From Arthrobacter sp. V1I7 (lineage in GTDB: Bacteria; Actinomycetota; Actinomycetes; Actinomycetales; Micrococcaceae), in NCBI RefSeq assembly GCF_030817015.1, contig NZ_JAUSYS010000002.1, positions 62,001-126,000 of the forward strand: a DNA stretch of 64,000 nt. Direction: 5' to 3'. Positions 27,268 through 36,064 of the stretch are shown in pieces. The notes beneath the pieces are model-generated. The model did not search any database. It worked only from the letters and a program-made list of their open reading frames with translations, and was not told the origin of the DNA. The position numbers were made by a program, and so were the translations under genes. The first letter of the stretch is position 1; every line of letters begins with the position of its first letter.

Positions 27268-27768
27268 CTAGTTGATGCTTGAGCTGGAAGGCTCGAACCA
27301 GTAGTCCGCTGCCGTGCCGGTGGGCTCCTCGGCAAATCGGACGTCCATCTTGGTACCGATAGCCAGGGAACGCGCGGCGACATCCTTGTCCGCAAGGTCC
27401 AGCCCGCGAACGTAGCCGACCAGCGCCGTGTCCGCTCCTTCAAGAAGCACGTAGGCCAGGGCATACGGGGGCTTCGGGAGCCCCTTGAAGGGTTCGTAAA
27501 CGACGGTGAACATTTCAATCGTGCCTGTCGTGCCCACCTCTACCCACTCCCCTGTGGCAGTGTGGGTCCGGTCGTCGTAGGACCGAGCCGGCACCAGGAC
27601 GCGCCCGTCAGTGGCCCGCCTGCCCAAAATCTTTCCTTCGGTGAGTCCGTGGAGGAACCGGGAAGTTGTTTCCCCCAATGCATGCCGGTAGGAAAGGTCC
27701 CACGTCTGCTCGTAAAACAGAGGACCTTGTTCCTGTGATGACTGGTTCTTTACAGCCTGGCTGGTCAT
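27268..27768 (-). CDS. DUF35 / OB-fold protein, partner of thiolase-like enzymes
   Basis: 166 residues from ATG 27768, 2 bases after the upstream stop. FLHGLTEGKILGRRATDGRVLVPARSYDDRT matches the rubredoxin-like N-terminal part of DUF35 proteins, but the usual four zinc-binding cysteines are absent here. The OB-fold half follows (GTIEMFTVVYEPFKGLPKPPYALAYVLLEGADTALVGYVRG). DUF35 proteins bind and activate thiolase-fold partners, for example ChsH2 with the aldolase Ltp2, BbsA with BbsB, and archaeal HMG-CoA synthase. Two thiolase-like genes directly upstream fit that pattern. Confidence 0.85.
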   Translation of the reverse strand: MTSQAVKNQSSQEQGPLFYEQTWDLSYRHALGETTSRFLHGLTEGKILGRRATDGRVLVPARSYDDRTHTATGEWVEVGTTGTIEMFTVVYEPFKGLPKPPYALAYVLLEGADTALVGYVRGLDLADKDVAARSLAIGTKMDVRFAEEPTGTAADYWFEPSSSSIN

Positions 27769-27770
27769 TG

Positions 27771-28961
27771 CTAGATCCCTTCCAAATCGGTGCTGAGCAC
27801 CATGGTTGAATAAAACTGGTGGTCTCCACCGATGGCACTGGCCACCGCAATGCGGGCACCGGGTACCTGATGAGCCCCGGCCCGGCCGCGGACCTGGTTT
27901 GCCGCCTCGCCGACGCGGATCGTCCCGGTCACGGCGATTGGATTGGTGCACTGTGTGCCCCCTGACGGGTTCACGATTGGGCCGTCTGAGCCCAAGGTGA
28001 ATTGGCCGGCGGCAAGAGCTTCCGGGGACTTGCCCTTCTCCGCCAGGCCAGCCGCCTCAATGACGTGCAGCTCCACACTGGAAAACGGCGCATAGACCTC
28101 GGCGACGTCGATCTGTCCAAGCGGGTTGGTGATGCCCGCCTGCTTATAGGCCGTAGTGAAGGCCGATGCCAACGCGTCAGCGTCCGCGTGGTCGCCCAGG
28201 GTCTTGGGCCCAACGCGGTCACCCATCCAGAACGTCTCACTGTTCTGACCGATGCCGCGGATCCACGCGACCTCGAGCCCATTGGCTTTGGCGTAGCGCT
28301 CGGAAACCAAGACAACTCCCGCCGCGCCGGTCGAGGCTGGGCAGGCGTCGCCGAGCTTGATCGGCCAGGCCAGTGTTCGGCTGGCCAGGACCTCGGCCAC
28401 TGTGATGGGAGTCCGCAGGTGTGCATGCGGGTTTAGAGCGGCGTGCGTCCGGTTCTTAACTGTCACGCGGGCCATGTCCACTTCGTCGCTGTCATACATG
28501 TGCATGTACCGCTGGGCAGACAGCGCCAACATCGTGATGGTGTTCAACGGAACGGTCCGCTCGTAACCGATGTCCCACATCTTGTTGAGGACTGATTGCG
28601 CCGATCCGGATTCGGAGACCCTGTCCGCGCCGGCCACCAGCACTACGTCGAACATGCCCGAGGCAATATGTGTCCAAGCCGCCAAAACAGCGCTCATGCC
28701 GGTGGCACCGCCGTTGTTTACACGCATGAACGGCTTGCCGGTGGCACCAAGGGCGTCGATGACCCAGCGTTCCCCGTTGTTCACGCCGATCAGCGCGTCC
28801 GGGGCCAGTGGGTAGACGACCGCGTCCACGTCTTCAATGCCGATACCGGCATCAGCCAGCGTCAGGTCGGCGCCTTCCTTAACGAGTTCCGGAAACGTGA
28901 CGTCCGTCCGGGTCGTGACAAATTTCGACTGGCCGAAGCCAGCGATTCCGACGTTCATCAT
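27771..28961 (-). CDS. Thiolase-like protein (SCP-x/lipid-transfer thiolase family)
   Basis: 396 residues. The start VGIAGFGQSKF and VDAVVYPLAPDALIGV are typical of SCP-x-type thiolase-like proteins. NNGGATGMSAVLAAWTHIASGMFDVVLVAGADRVSE occupies the place of the thiolase nucleophile loop, and Gly-Gly-Ala stands where the active cysteine would be expected. The C-terminal VNPSGGTQCTNPIAVTG is conserved. A missing nucleophile argues against thiolysis and for a retro-aldol or Claisen role, as in Ltp2-type aldolases. It overlaps the upstream gene by 4 bases. Confidence 0.85.
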   Translation of the reverse strand: MMNVGIAGFGQSKFVTTRTDVTFPELVKEGADLTLADAGIGIEDVDAVVYPLAPDALIGVNNGERWVIDALGATGKPFMRVNNGGATGMSAVLAAWTHIASGMFDVVLVAGADRVSESGSAQSVLNKMWDIGYERTVPLNTITMLALSAQRYMHMYDSDEVDMARVTVKNRTHAALNPHAHLRTPITVAEVLASRTLAWPIKLGDACPASTGAAGVVLVSERYAKANGLEVAWIRGIGQNSETFWMGDRVGPKTLGDHADADALASAFTTAYKQAGITNPLGQIDVAEVYAPFSSVELHVIEAAGLAEKGKSPEALAAGQFTLGSDGPIVNPSGGTQCTNPIAVTGTIRVGEAANQVRGRAGAHQVPGARIAVASAIGGDHQFYSTMVLSTDLEGI

Positions 28962-30001
28962 GCCGTTGCTCCTTTGGAGTTGCTGAAAACCATCACGGAC
29001 GCGCCCTGTCCCGCATATCCGTTGAAGCCAACGCCCGCAACGATGCGGCCGCCATGTGCGCCGTCGCCGTTGTCCGCAGACTTTCCCACGGCGCGGATGG
29101 CCGCCAACATACGCCCGAGCCCGGCAACGTGCGGTGATGTCAGCTGTTCCTGAAGGGAGCCGGAGGCATTGATTTCTGCGTTTTCACGGACCGACAACGT
29201 ACGCCTGACCGCCTGGACCGTGTATTCGCTGTCGCCGCCAATCTCGACCGCGTCCCATCGCTCTGGCGCTGCGTCCGGGCTGCGTCGCGCGATTTGTTCA
29301 GTGGCAAAGCGCAGTGCGCTTAGATCGCCCAGATCCCGGGTGCCGATTTCGTAGCTGACAGTGGACCACCCTGTGTCGACGATCCATGCGAGCTCCTCAC
29401 CGGCCGTAAACTCACCGTCCACTGCCAACACGGCTGCATGCACGGAGTCTCCCCTGCCAGGCAGATCCTCTTTTTCCAGGGGCCATGCAGTGGTTGCATT
29501 GGAGATGTGTACGTCAGCGGGGGAAACCCAGGTGGAAGCCTGCAGGGCGGCTGCAATGGTGTTGTTCATACCAACTTGCCGGAGAAGGTAGGGTTCCGCA
29601 GCCATGAGCTCGGCGCGGTTCGGATCCACGGACTCGCTAGGCTTCGCCCACCCGACGACCAGAACGTTCTTGCCCTGACCCGCCTTCAGCCGGAGGTATC
29701 CGTAAATCAAGGCGTGGTCGCCGGAGGAGGCGATCATGGTGGTGTCGCGATCCACACCGCCGGCAGGCCCTGTGGAGGGCATGATGGAGATAACTCGCCC
29801 ATCGATCTCGTCGTTGCCGCTGAGGACAATACCGTCCAGATCATGGGCTTCGAGTCCGGCCGATTGCAGAGCCCTTGTCGTGGTGTCGAAGATCATTTCT
29901 TCGAGACTGCGAGTCGTCTCCTGCTCTATGACCGTGCTGCATGCTGAAACGACAGCAATAGCGGGGCCGGGAGACGCCTCTGGGTGGGCTGGTTTTGACA
30001 C
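28958..30001 (-). CDS. Thiolase-like protein, second subunit
   Basis: 347 residues, shorter than a normal thiolase (about 390). The N-terminus AIAVVSACSTVIEQETTRSLEEM continues to LDGIVLSGNDEIDGR. The C-terminal GRIVAGVGFNGYAGQGASVMVF resembles the last thiolase strand but lacks the usual CGGGG cysteine. The body (SSGDHALIYGYLRLKAGQGKNVLVVGWAKPS) corresponds to the core fold. It overlaps the next thiolase-like gene by 4 bases and probably forms a hetero-oligomer with it and the DUF35 protein. No catalytic Cys can be assigned with confidence. Confidence 0.75.
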   Translation of the reverse strand: MSKPAHPEASPGPAIAVVSACSTVIEQETTRSLEEMIFDTTTRALQSAGLEAHDLDGIVLSGNDEIDGRVISIMPSTGPAGGVDRDTTMIASSGDHALIYGYLRLKAGQGKNVLVVGWAKPSESVDPNRAELMAAEPYLLRQVGMNNTIAAALQASTWVSPADVHISNATTAWPLEKEDLPGRGDSVHAAVLAVDGEFTAGEELAWIVDTGWSTVSYEIGTRDLGDLSALRFATEQIARRSPDAAPERWDAVEIGGDSEYTVQAVRRTLSVRENAEINASGSLQEQLTSPHVAGLGRMLAAIRAVGKSADNGDGAHGGRIVAGVGFNGYAGQGASVMVFSNSKGATA

Positions 30002-30045
30002 AATAGGCCCTTTCTTTCAGTGGATGTATTGGACGAGGGCATCAC

Positions 30046-30837
30046 TTAGGATGGGTGGCCCGGCTGGTTTGAATATTGGCGTTTCAGCGGGGTAGCCGCC
30101 GTCCCACCGGTGAGGGGTTGTTCGATCGTCGCGGCAGATTTTCTTAATTCTGAACACACTTCATTCAGGCGGGGGCCTGCCAGGGAGCCCTTGAGCGCCG
30201 AGACGTGGGCAGCAGCTACGATCCTTCCGCCGGGGCTGCAGATAGGAACAGCGATGCCGGTGATTCCGACTACGGCTTCTTCCCTTGAGATGCTGATTCC
30301 GCGTTTCCTGATGGCCGCCAGGTCCTTGGTGATCTCTTGCGTGTCGGTCCTGGTCCGTGAGGTATGGGCCGCCCGCGGGGCGGCGAGCAAAGCCTGGAGG
30401 ATCTCCCTGTCGTAGGCTGCGAACAACTTGCCAACGGCGGTTGCATGACGGTACAGGGGCATCCCGAGCGGAATGTCGATGTTGATCCCCTGGCGTCCGC
30501 GGAACCTGGCAGCATAAACGACCTGGGTTCCGGTCGGGACTGCAAGGTAGATGTCGAATCCGATGCGCTCGACAAGTTTTTTCAATTCGGGTCCAGCGAC
30601 ATTGACAATGCTGAATTGCGCCTGAACCTTCATGGCCAGTCGGGCAGTTCCCGGGCCTATGACGTACCCGGATTCGGTAAGCGAGGCCATGCCAGCCTTA
30701 ACCATGGCTTTCAGCAGGTCATGGGTGCTGCTCACGGGAAGAGAAAGGGAGGTGCTGACTCCAGTGACAGTTTGAGGGCCGTCTACTGCCAGGTGCTCCA
30801 GTACATTCAAGATCCGCTTCAGACGGTCACCTTTCAT
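30046..30837 (-). CDS. IclR-family transcriptional regulator
   Basis: 263 residues. The N-terminal winged helix region runs RILNVLEHLAVDGPQTVTGVSTSLSLPVSSTHDLLKAMVKAGMASL. The effector domain has GPELKKLVERIGFDIYLAVPTG, MPLYRHATAVGKLFAAYD and RGISISREEAVVGITGIAVPI. It is the first gene of the minus-strand operon with the thiolase-like/DUF35 genes, 44 bases upstream of them, rather than divergent as is more usual. Its promoter carries a copy of the TetR-type palindrome (30875-30894), so two regulators may act on this operon. Confidence 0.9.
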   Translation of the reverse strand: MKGDRLKRILNVLEHLAVDGPQTVTGVSTSLSLPVSSTHDLLKAMVKAGMASLTESGYVIGPGTARLAMKVQAQFSIVNVAGPELKKLVERIGFDIYLAVPTGTQVVYAARFRGRQGINIDIPLGMPLYRHATAVGKLFAAYDREILQALLAAPRAAHTSRTRTDTQEITKDLAAIRKRGISISREEAVVGITGIAVPICSPGGRIVAAAHVSALKGSLAGPRLNEVCSELRKSAATIEQPLTGGTAATPLKRQYSNQPGHPS

Positions 30838-30874
30838 CGTTCCTCCTTTCGGATCTCGCCGCTCCTCACCAACT

Positions 30875-30923
30875 TGCTAATCGATCAATAAGTACGCTAG
30901 CCACGGTCGGGATCTTCTGTCAA
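30875..30923 (-). promoter_or_regulatory. Promoter with TetR-type palindrome (site A)
   Basis: On the minus strand TTGACA (30923-30918) is followed 17 bases later by CTAGCG, then directly by the palindrome, read on the plus strand as TGCTAATCGATCAATAAGTA (30875-30894). The iclR start is 38 bases further on. Layout (TTGACA, 22-23 bases, operator) is shared with sites B and E. Confidence 0.7.
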
Positions 30924-31094
30924 GGGAGAACCCGTCAGGTACTGGCCGGCTCCCTAGATGAACCGGGTCGCCACCGTTGGCTCTGGGAGCGGAAAGATTA
31001 CTCACCCACGGATGGCACATCCGATGCGGCTCATGCGTTGGGTGAAAAAGCTCTAGGGTTCTGCGGAGCGGGGGATAGCACTGGGCCTCGCGGG

Positions 31095-31500
31095 CCGCCG
31101 GGTTTTCGCATCCTGACAGTGGAAGGCAACGTTCTAGTCGGTGGACGTCGAGGCGGGCCAAAGCCACCAGGACCCCAGACCCTTGCAGAAGTGCGAGCTG
31201 TTTCGGGGCTCGGAGAGCGCCGCCGAAGCGGCCGGGACGCCGTCCGGCCGCGAGCAGCAGCTGGCGGCCATCGTCCGTGCGCTCATGCTGAAACCGCGCG
31301 TCACCCTGCTGGAAAAGTCTTCAGAGTCTCGCGATCACCCAAGAAACAAGACATGGCCATGTTCCACGACGTAGCCTCACTCCGCGGTTGACAGCTCAAG
31401 CGAGGCGTTCTTTTCCACCAGGAGCATGGTGGTGCCAGACCTTCCGATTTCGCGGATGGTTTCGAAAACTGTTCTGTGACCAGCGGAGCAAGGCCCAAGG
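31095..31500. pseudogene. LivF-type ABC ATPase remnant with an inverted segment
   Basis: On the plus strand ILTVEGNVLVGGRRGGPKPPG (about 31110-31170) is followed, after frameshifts, by REQQLAAIVRALMLKPRVTLLEKS (31252-31322), i.e. the signature-to-Walker B part of a branched-chain ABC ATPase. The next part of the protein is on the opposite strand: TIREIGRSGTTMLLVEKNASLELSTAE (about 31460-31380), which contains the H-loop region. So one gene was broken and its 3' part inverted. It is not the source of the intact livF at 35285. Confidence 0.7.
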
Positions 31501-31549
31501 GCAGCAGCACGCGCGATGCCTACCCCGGCGTTGCGGACACCGGTTAGCA

Positions 31550-31974
31550 CAGGGGTCAGCTTCGTCCGCAAAAGTGCTCCCTCACCTCCGGATTCGTATT
31601 TTCGAAAATCCCTTGTTCTCTTCCCTGAATAGCGTATTGACTACAGATATCGGAAAAAAATACGAAAGTCCGAAATACGCGGTTTGATGTGCGATCTGCG
31701 AGTGCGCCCATGGGAGATGTGGACGCTATCTTGTTCGCCAGCCACCAAGCGCTTGCTCCGGCGACGCATTGCATGCCCGTTCTTACAAATGAGCGCTGGG
31801 CGGCTGGAAATCCAACAGAACCAATTCTGGGGTGAACCTGTCAACTGTCAGCCCTAAAATTGATGGCACTTCTTGCCCGCACCTGCGAGTCGTGATCTGC
31901 CGCTATTCGAAATGCGACCACGAAATTTCCATTCGTAGTTGCAGATTCCGTTCCTAGTTTTCGAAAGGGCGTAA
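31550..31974. other. AT-richer stretch without a supported gene
   Basis: Around 31590-31700 the sequence is markedly AT-richer than the window average, with repeated TACGAAA/CGAAATACG-like words. No reading frame is convincing. It probably represents transferred or decayed DNA between the livF relic and the small gene at 31975. Confidence 0.35.
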
Positions 31975-32193
31975 ATGGGTTTCTACAGGGTCGAAGATTG
32001 GTGTCGGCTGGTCTCGAGAGACGTTGAGATACGCAGAAATGGACGATTTATAAGAGATGGACGTGTGGAGATAGCAACGGCCGACTCGAGAATGCTTTGG
32101 TTATCGCCCGAGGGAGTGGAAAGCCGAGTGCTGATAGACAAGTTTGAGGGCTACGAAATTTGGCTCAAGTCGAAAACACCGAATGCGCCATAA
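31975..32193 (+). CDS. Small hypothetical protein
   Basis: 72 residues beginning MGFYRVEDWCRLVSRDVEI, preceded by GAAAGGG 6 bases upstream of ATG. The body (VEIATADSRMLWLSPEGVESRVLIDKFEGYEIW) has the alternation of a small beta-rich domain. GC is lower than in neighbouring genes, suggesting separate ancestry. I do not recognise a named family and assign no function. It is embedded between two decayed genes, so it could also be a relic. Confidence 0.45.
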   Translation: MGFYRVEDWCRLVSRDVEIRRNGRFIRDGRVEIATADSRMLWLSPEGVESRVLIDKFEGYEIWLKSKTPNAP

Positions 32194-32288
32194 TCGCCCA
32201 AGCGACCCCAGCGCCTCTATCTGCCACGCTCAAAGGAAAGAGCTGCGCTGCTTGGTCTGTGCAACCCTGCCGCCAGAAGGGGAGCCAG

Positions 32289-33080
32289 GTGACGGATGAC
32301 ATTGTTATTGAGCGCCAAAGAGCAATAGCGACCATCGTACTGAATAGGCCAAAGGGCCATAGTTCGATCCCCCCGTGGGATGTATGCCTGACTTCCGGAC
32401 ATCTTGGCCAACCTAAATGAGGATCCGTGGGTGGGTGAAGGTCGTCGTCGTACAGGGAGACGGAGAAAATTTCCTTTGCCTCAGGTGCCGACGTCGGCGA
32501 GTTCGGGCGTGAGCGCGATGGCCGCACGCAATTACAGCCAGTGGATTGGTCGAGGCCGAGGATGCCCTAGAGGCACTGAGAAAAGCCGACTATTGCAATG
32601 GTCAATGGTTCCTGCATAGGCGTAGGGGCCGGACTGGGCCTTGCCTGGGACATGCGATTCGCTGACACGAAGCGCGTTCCGCCACTAGGCCGGGAAAGCT
32701 GGGGCTGGTATACAGCCTGCTATCGACCGGACGGTGGTTGATCTGGCCGGACCTCCGCGTGGTTACTCATGTCCGGTCTCAACTTTCTGCGGAGCGGGCC
32801 CTCGCCCTGGATTGCTTGATGAGGTAGTGGAACCTCAGGATCTCTCGCGGTATGCCTATCAGTTTGCTGCGACGGTCTGCACGCGTGCCAGTACAGCGTC
32901 CGCGCAAGCATGGACCTGGTGAATCGAATTGGTCTCGTCCAGGCAAAGGAGGACGAGGCGACAAGCGAGTTGCGAGATGCCCCGTTCGATACCGAGGGCT
33001 ATGCAGACACGTTCGAGCCTTCCTCGGCAAGCGGACCCCCAATTGTGAAGGGCCCTGCCGGTACAAAGATGCTCGTTTGA
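32289..33080 (+). pseudogene. Enoyl-CoA hydratase relic, many frameshifts
   Basis: From GTG 32289 the crotonase start reads TDDIVIERQRAIATIVLNRPK. Other frames carry VVVVQGDGENFLCL, ALRKADYC, MVNGSCIGVGAGLGLAWDMRFADT, DEVVEPQDLSRYAYQFAATV, then SVRASMDLVNRIG with DAPFDTEGYAD, and finally VRAFLGKRTPNCEG. These segments are in native order over the full length of an ~260-residue enzyme, so the gene decayed in place by several indels and point stops. It is a second dead enoyl-CoA hydratase in the window. Confidence 0.85.
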
Positions 33081-33089
33081 GCGAAAGTC

Positions 33090-33137
33090 TTGACAGTGGT
33101 GTGGCTCACGATTACGTTACTTATTGATCGTTTAGCA
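33090..33137 (+). promoter_or_regulatory. Promoter with TetR-type palindrome (site B)
   Basis: TTGACA (33090-33095), 17 bases, TACGTT (33113-33118), then the palindrome TACTTATTGATCGTTTAGCA (33118-33137) overlapping the -10. The importer operon starts 188 bases downstream at 33325, which leaves a long leader. The arrangement is the same as at site A and site E. Confidence 0.7.
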
Positions 33138-33324
33138 AGCAGCGGATCGCGCAACGCGACCACAGACGGGGAACGGAAGCCAGACAATCGCGCACACTTC
33201 TGCGTCGTTCTATTCGGAATGAGCAAAGAACTCCAGCAACAGCGTCTTCGCCTTTGAAGACGAGCACGGTCCGGGCACCGCCCAGCGCAGGAAGCCTGCC
33301 CCTCAACAGAAGGACAAGTCAAAG

Positions 33325-34506
33325 ATGATTAGTCGCAAAACCCGCATCCTGGGTGCCCTTGGCACGTCGGCACTGCTCGTCGCGGTCACTGCTTGCGCGT
33401 CAGGCACCAGCACAACGGTCAATGACGGAGGTACACCCATAGTGGTGGGTGTACCGACGTCGTTGACCGGCCCACTCGGTACCTACGGGAAGATGATTCA
33501 GGAAGGTCTCAAGGCAGGCCTTTTCTGCAGCACGAACGGAACCAACATCGTCGACGGACATCCGGTTTCGTTCGACGTTCAGGACGATGGCGGAGATGCC
33601 ACCAAGGCCCTCACCTCCGCGACCGGCATGGTTGGCAGGGGCGAGAACATAATCGTCGGTACGTCATCGTCCGGTATATCCCTGCAGATTGGGAAATTCG
33701 CCGAAGAGCAGAACGTGCTGTTCATTTCAGGCGCGGCGGGTACGGACGAAATGACGGGCTTGAATGAGAACGCTTTCCGCTCGTCGCGGCAGGCCTACCA
33801 AGAAACGGCCGCCCTCGCCAGCGTCCTCCCAAATGCCACCGGTAACGTAGTCATTCTCGCCCAAGACTATGCATTCGGGCAGACCTACGTAAAGACCGCG
33901 ACTAAGATCCTTGACAAGGCGACCGTCACTCCGGTGCTTGTTCCGCTCAACGCTAATGAATTCACCGCGTATGCCCGCAGAGTCGTGGAAGCGAAGCCGG
34001 ACCTGCTGATCGTCGTGTATTACGGCGATACCTCTGCGGCGATGTGGCAAGCCCTCGTCCAGCAAAAAGTGCTCACCTCTACAAAGGTGGCAACGCTCCT
34101 CGTCGAGAAGAAGAATTGGCCGGTCTACGGGGAGGCGGCAAAAGACATTACCTTCGTGAGCCATTACTTCCCGGGGGCTTCTGACAGCGAGCTGAACAAA
34201 TGCCTCACAGAACAGGCACCTGGGGCTGACCTCTCGACTCACGACGGCTTCGTGACAGCCCAGATGGTCGTCCACGCCATTAAGACAGCAGGACCGGACG
34301 ACGTGTCGGGCATGATTAGGGCGCTGGAGGGTTGGTCCTTCGAGGCCCCGAAGGGGAAGATGGCAATCCGCGCCTCAGATCATGCCATGGGTCAAGACCT
34401 GTTCCTTGCCTCCCTGGACAACGCTTCAGGAACCCAGTCGGCCTCGGTCAAAGACACCATTCCGGGTGACAAGATCGCACCGCCCGAGAACGAAATTAGG
34501 AAATGA
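33325..34506 (+). CDS. Substrate-binding lipoprotein of a branched-chain-type ABC importer
   Basis: 393 residues. The N-terminus is a lipoprotein signal: basic MISRKTR, hydrophobic stretch, then a VTAC lipobox with the lipidated cysteine near residue 24. The mature part has VVGVPTSLTGPLGTYGKMIQEGLKAGLF and DDGGDATKAL, typical of periplasmic-binding fold LivJ/LivK-type proteins that bind amino acids, amides, or small carboxylic and aromatic acids. It is the first gene of a nine-gene operon, and its stop overlaps the ATPase start. Ligand not predictable; the dehydrogenase downstream suggests a 2-oxoacid or a precursor. Confidence 0.92.
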   Translation: MISRKTRILGALGTSALLVAVTACASGTSTTVNDGGTPIVVGVPTSLTGPLGTYGKMIQEGLKAGLFCSTNGTNIVDGHPVSFDVQDDGGDATKALTSATGMVGRGENIIVGTSSSGISLQIGKFAEEQNVLFISGAAGTDEMTGLNENAFRSSRQAYQETAALASVLPNATGNVVILAQDYAFGQTYVKTATKILDKATVTPVLVPLNANEFTAYARRVVEAKPDLLIVVYYGDTSAAMWQALVQQKVLTSTKVATLLVEKKNWPVYGEAAKDITFVSHYFPGASDSELNKCLTEQAPGADLSTHDGFVTAQMVVHAIKTAGPDDVSGMIRALEGWSFEAPKGKMAIRASDHAMGQDLFLASLDNASGTQSASVKDTIPGDKIAPPENEIRK

Positions 34507-35288
34507 ACGGGCCGGCGGTGTCCACCGACATGGTGAAGCGGGCAACTGTGCTCAGCGCACGCGAATTGAGCTGGCACGTCGGCGGCTTCACGATCATTGA
34601 TGGCGTCGATCTTGATGTACGCGAGGGAGAGTTTCTCTCGGTGATCGGCCCCAATGGGGCGGGCAAAAGCACCCTCGTGAACCTTTTATCGGGCGCAGTC
34701 CGGCCGACAGCCGGCTCGATCCTTCTCAAGGACGATGACGTCACGAAGCTTCGAGCCGCACACCGGGTTCGGAGAGGTATCGCCCGGACGTTCCAAACGT
34801 CGAGTCTGTTCGAAGGACTTTCGGTCCTGGAAAACGCGAGGTTAGCCGCGCAGGCAAACATCAGGGGCAGCATGAATATCTTCAAGGCTCCATCGACAAA
34901 CGATGGAGCTACTTCCCAGGCGCGTGAGTGTCTTGAAAGGGTCGGTCTCGGGCGCCGGGCGGTAGACCAAGTATCCGATTTGCCTTACGGCGACAAGAGA
35001 AAGCTTGAGATCGCGCTTGTGTTGTGCAGCCAGCCAAGCGTCCTGCTTCTGGACGAACCGACCGCCGGTGTTTCTGCGGAAGACATCGACTCAATGGTCG
35101 ATGTCGTCCGCGCCGTGCACGATTCAGGAACTACGGTGATTATGGTTGAACACCGAATGGACCTGGTGATCGACGTCTCCGATCGGGTTGCGGTAATGCA
35201 GAGCGGCCAATTACTCGTCTGCGACATTCCTGCAGTTGTCATGGCTGACGAACGCGTCCAAGCGGCCTATCTGGGGCCGGAACTATGA
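34503..35288 (+). CDS. ABC importer ATPase, LivG type
   Basis: 261 residues. Walker A GPNGAGKST, Q-loop in ARTFQTSSLF, a signature-region DLPYGDKRKLEIAL (LSGG replaced by LPYG, as is common in LivG), Walker B VLLLDEPTAGVS and the H-loop IMVEHRMD. The LivG-specific long insert with residues AAQANIRGSMN is present. It overlaps both neighbours by 4 bases (ATGA). It powers import together with the LivF-type partner. Confidence 0.94.
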   Translation: MNGPAVSTDMVKRATVLSARELSWHVGGFTIIDGVDLDVREGEFLSVIGPNGAGKSTLVNLLSGAVRPTAGSILLKDDDVTKLRAAHRVRRGIARTFQTSSLFEGLSVLENARLAAQANIRGSMNIFKAPSTNDGATSQARECLERVGLGRRAVDQVSDLPYGDKRKLEIALVLCSQPSVLLLDEPTAGVSAEDIDSMVDVVRAVHDSGTTVIMVEHRMDLVIDVSDRVAVMQSGQLLVCDIPAVVMADERVQAAYLGPEL

Positions 35289-36058
35289 AAGCGTCAGCCG
35301 AGCCTACGGAGCCGCTACTCAGCGTGCGGGACCTGCACGTCTACCGTGGTGAGGCTCATGTGCTCCACGGGGTCTCTTTCGATGTAAAACCCAACCGCGT
35401 CACGGCCCTGCTCGGGCGCAACGGTTCGGGAAAGACCACCACCCTTCTCGCGATTCTTGGAATCCTTAAGGCGAAGGGAAGTATCCGGATCGCCGGTGAA
35501 GAGACGATCGGCCGATCGACCGACATGCTCGTCCGCGAGGGTATTGGGTTTGTTCCCGAAGACAGGGAAGTTTTCACTCGCCTCACTGTCGCCGAAAACC
35601 TCAGACTCGCGGCACGGTCAGCGGAATCAGCTGAACGACTTAGGCGAGTTCATGAACTGTTTCCGGACTTGCTCAAGCGCAGCCAACAGCGCGCAGGATC
35701 CCTCTCGGGCGGCCAGCAGCAGATGATCGCGATTGCCCGGGCCATGCTGAATCGGAACCGACTGCTCCTAGTCGACGAGCCAAGCAAGGGTCTTGCTCCG
35801 ATCGTCGTGACTGACATGGTCGCTGCCCTTGAAAATGCGGCAACCGACTCGACTGTTCTACTTGTCGAGCAGAACGTCAGAGTCGCCCAGCGGCTGGCGA
35901 CCGACGCCGTCGTGCTCGATCACGGAAAGGTCGTATTTGCCGGGCCTATGAGCGAATTGGTAGCCGATCCTGAAATGACACGCCTGTATCTGGGTGTATC
36001 GGGCGCTACACGCGTGAGCAAACTCGACGTCCGAACCACGAATCTTTCGAACGGATAA
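35285..36058 (+). CDS. ABC importer ATPase, LivF type
   Basis: 257 residues. Walker A GRNGSGKTT, GFVPEDREVFTRLTVAENLRLA (a LivF hallmark), ABC signature SLSGGQQQMIAIARAM, Walker B LLLVDEPSKGLAP and the H-loop region VLLVEQNVRVAQRLA. All nucleotide-binding motifs are intact, unlike the broken copy at 31095-31500. It overlaps the LivG gene by 4 bases and precedes the first permease by 6 bases. Confidence 0.94.
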   Translation: MKASAEPTEPLLSVRDLHVYRGEAHVLHGVSFDVKPNRVTALLGRNGSGKTTTLLAILGILKAKGSIRIAGEETIGRSTDMLVREGIGFVPEDREVFTRLTVAENLRLAARSAESAERLRRVHELFPDLLKRSQQRAGSLSGGQQQMIAIARAMLNRNRLLLVDEPSKGLAPIVVTDMVAALENAATDSTVLLVEQNVRVAQRLATDAVVLDHGKVVFAGPMSELVADPEMTRLYLGVSGATRVSKLDVRTTNLSNG

Positions 36059-36064
36059 CAGCGC

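Noticed and set aside
31590..31690. AT-rich words (TACGAAA, CGAAATACG) as a CRISPR-like or origin repeat
   Set aside because: The words are not regularly spaced and there are too few copies. Only the change in composition is notable.
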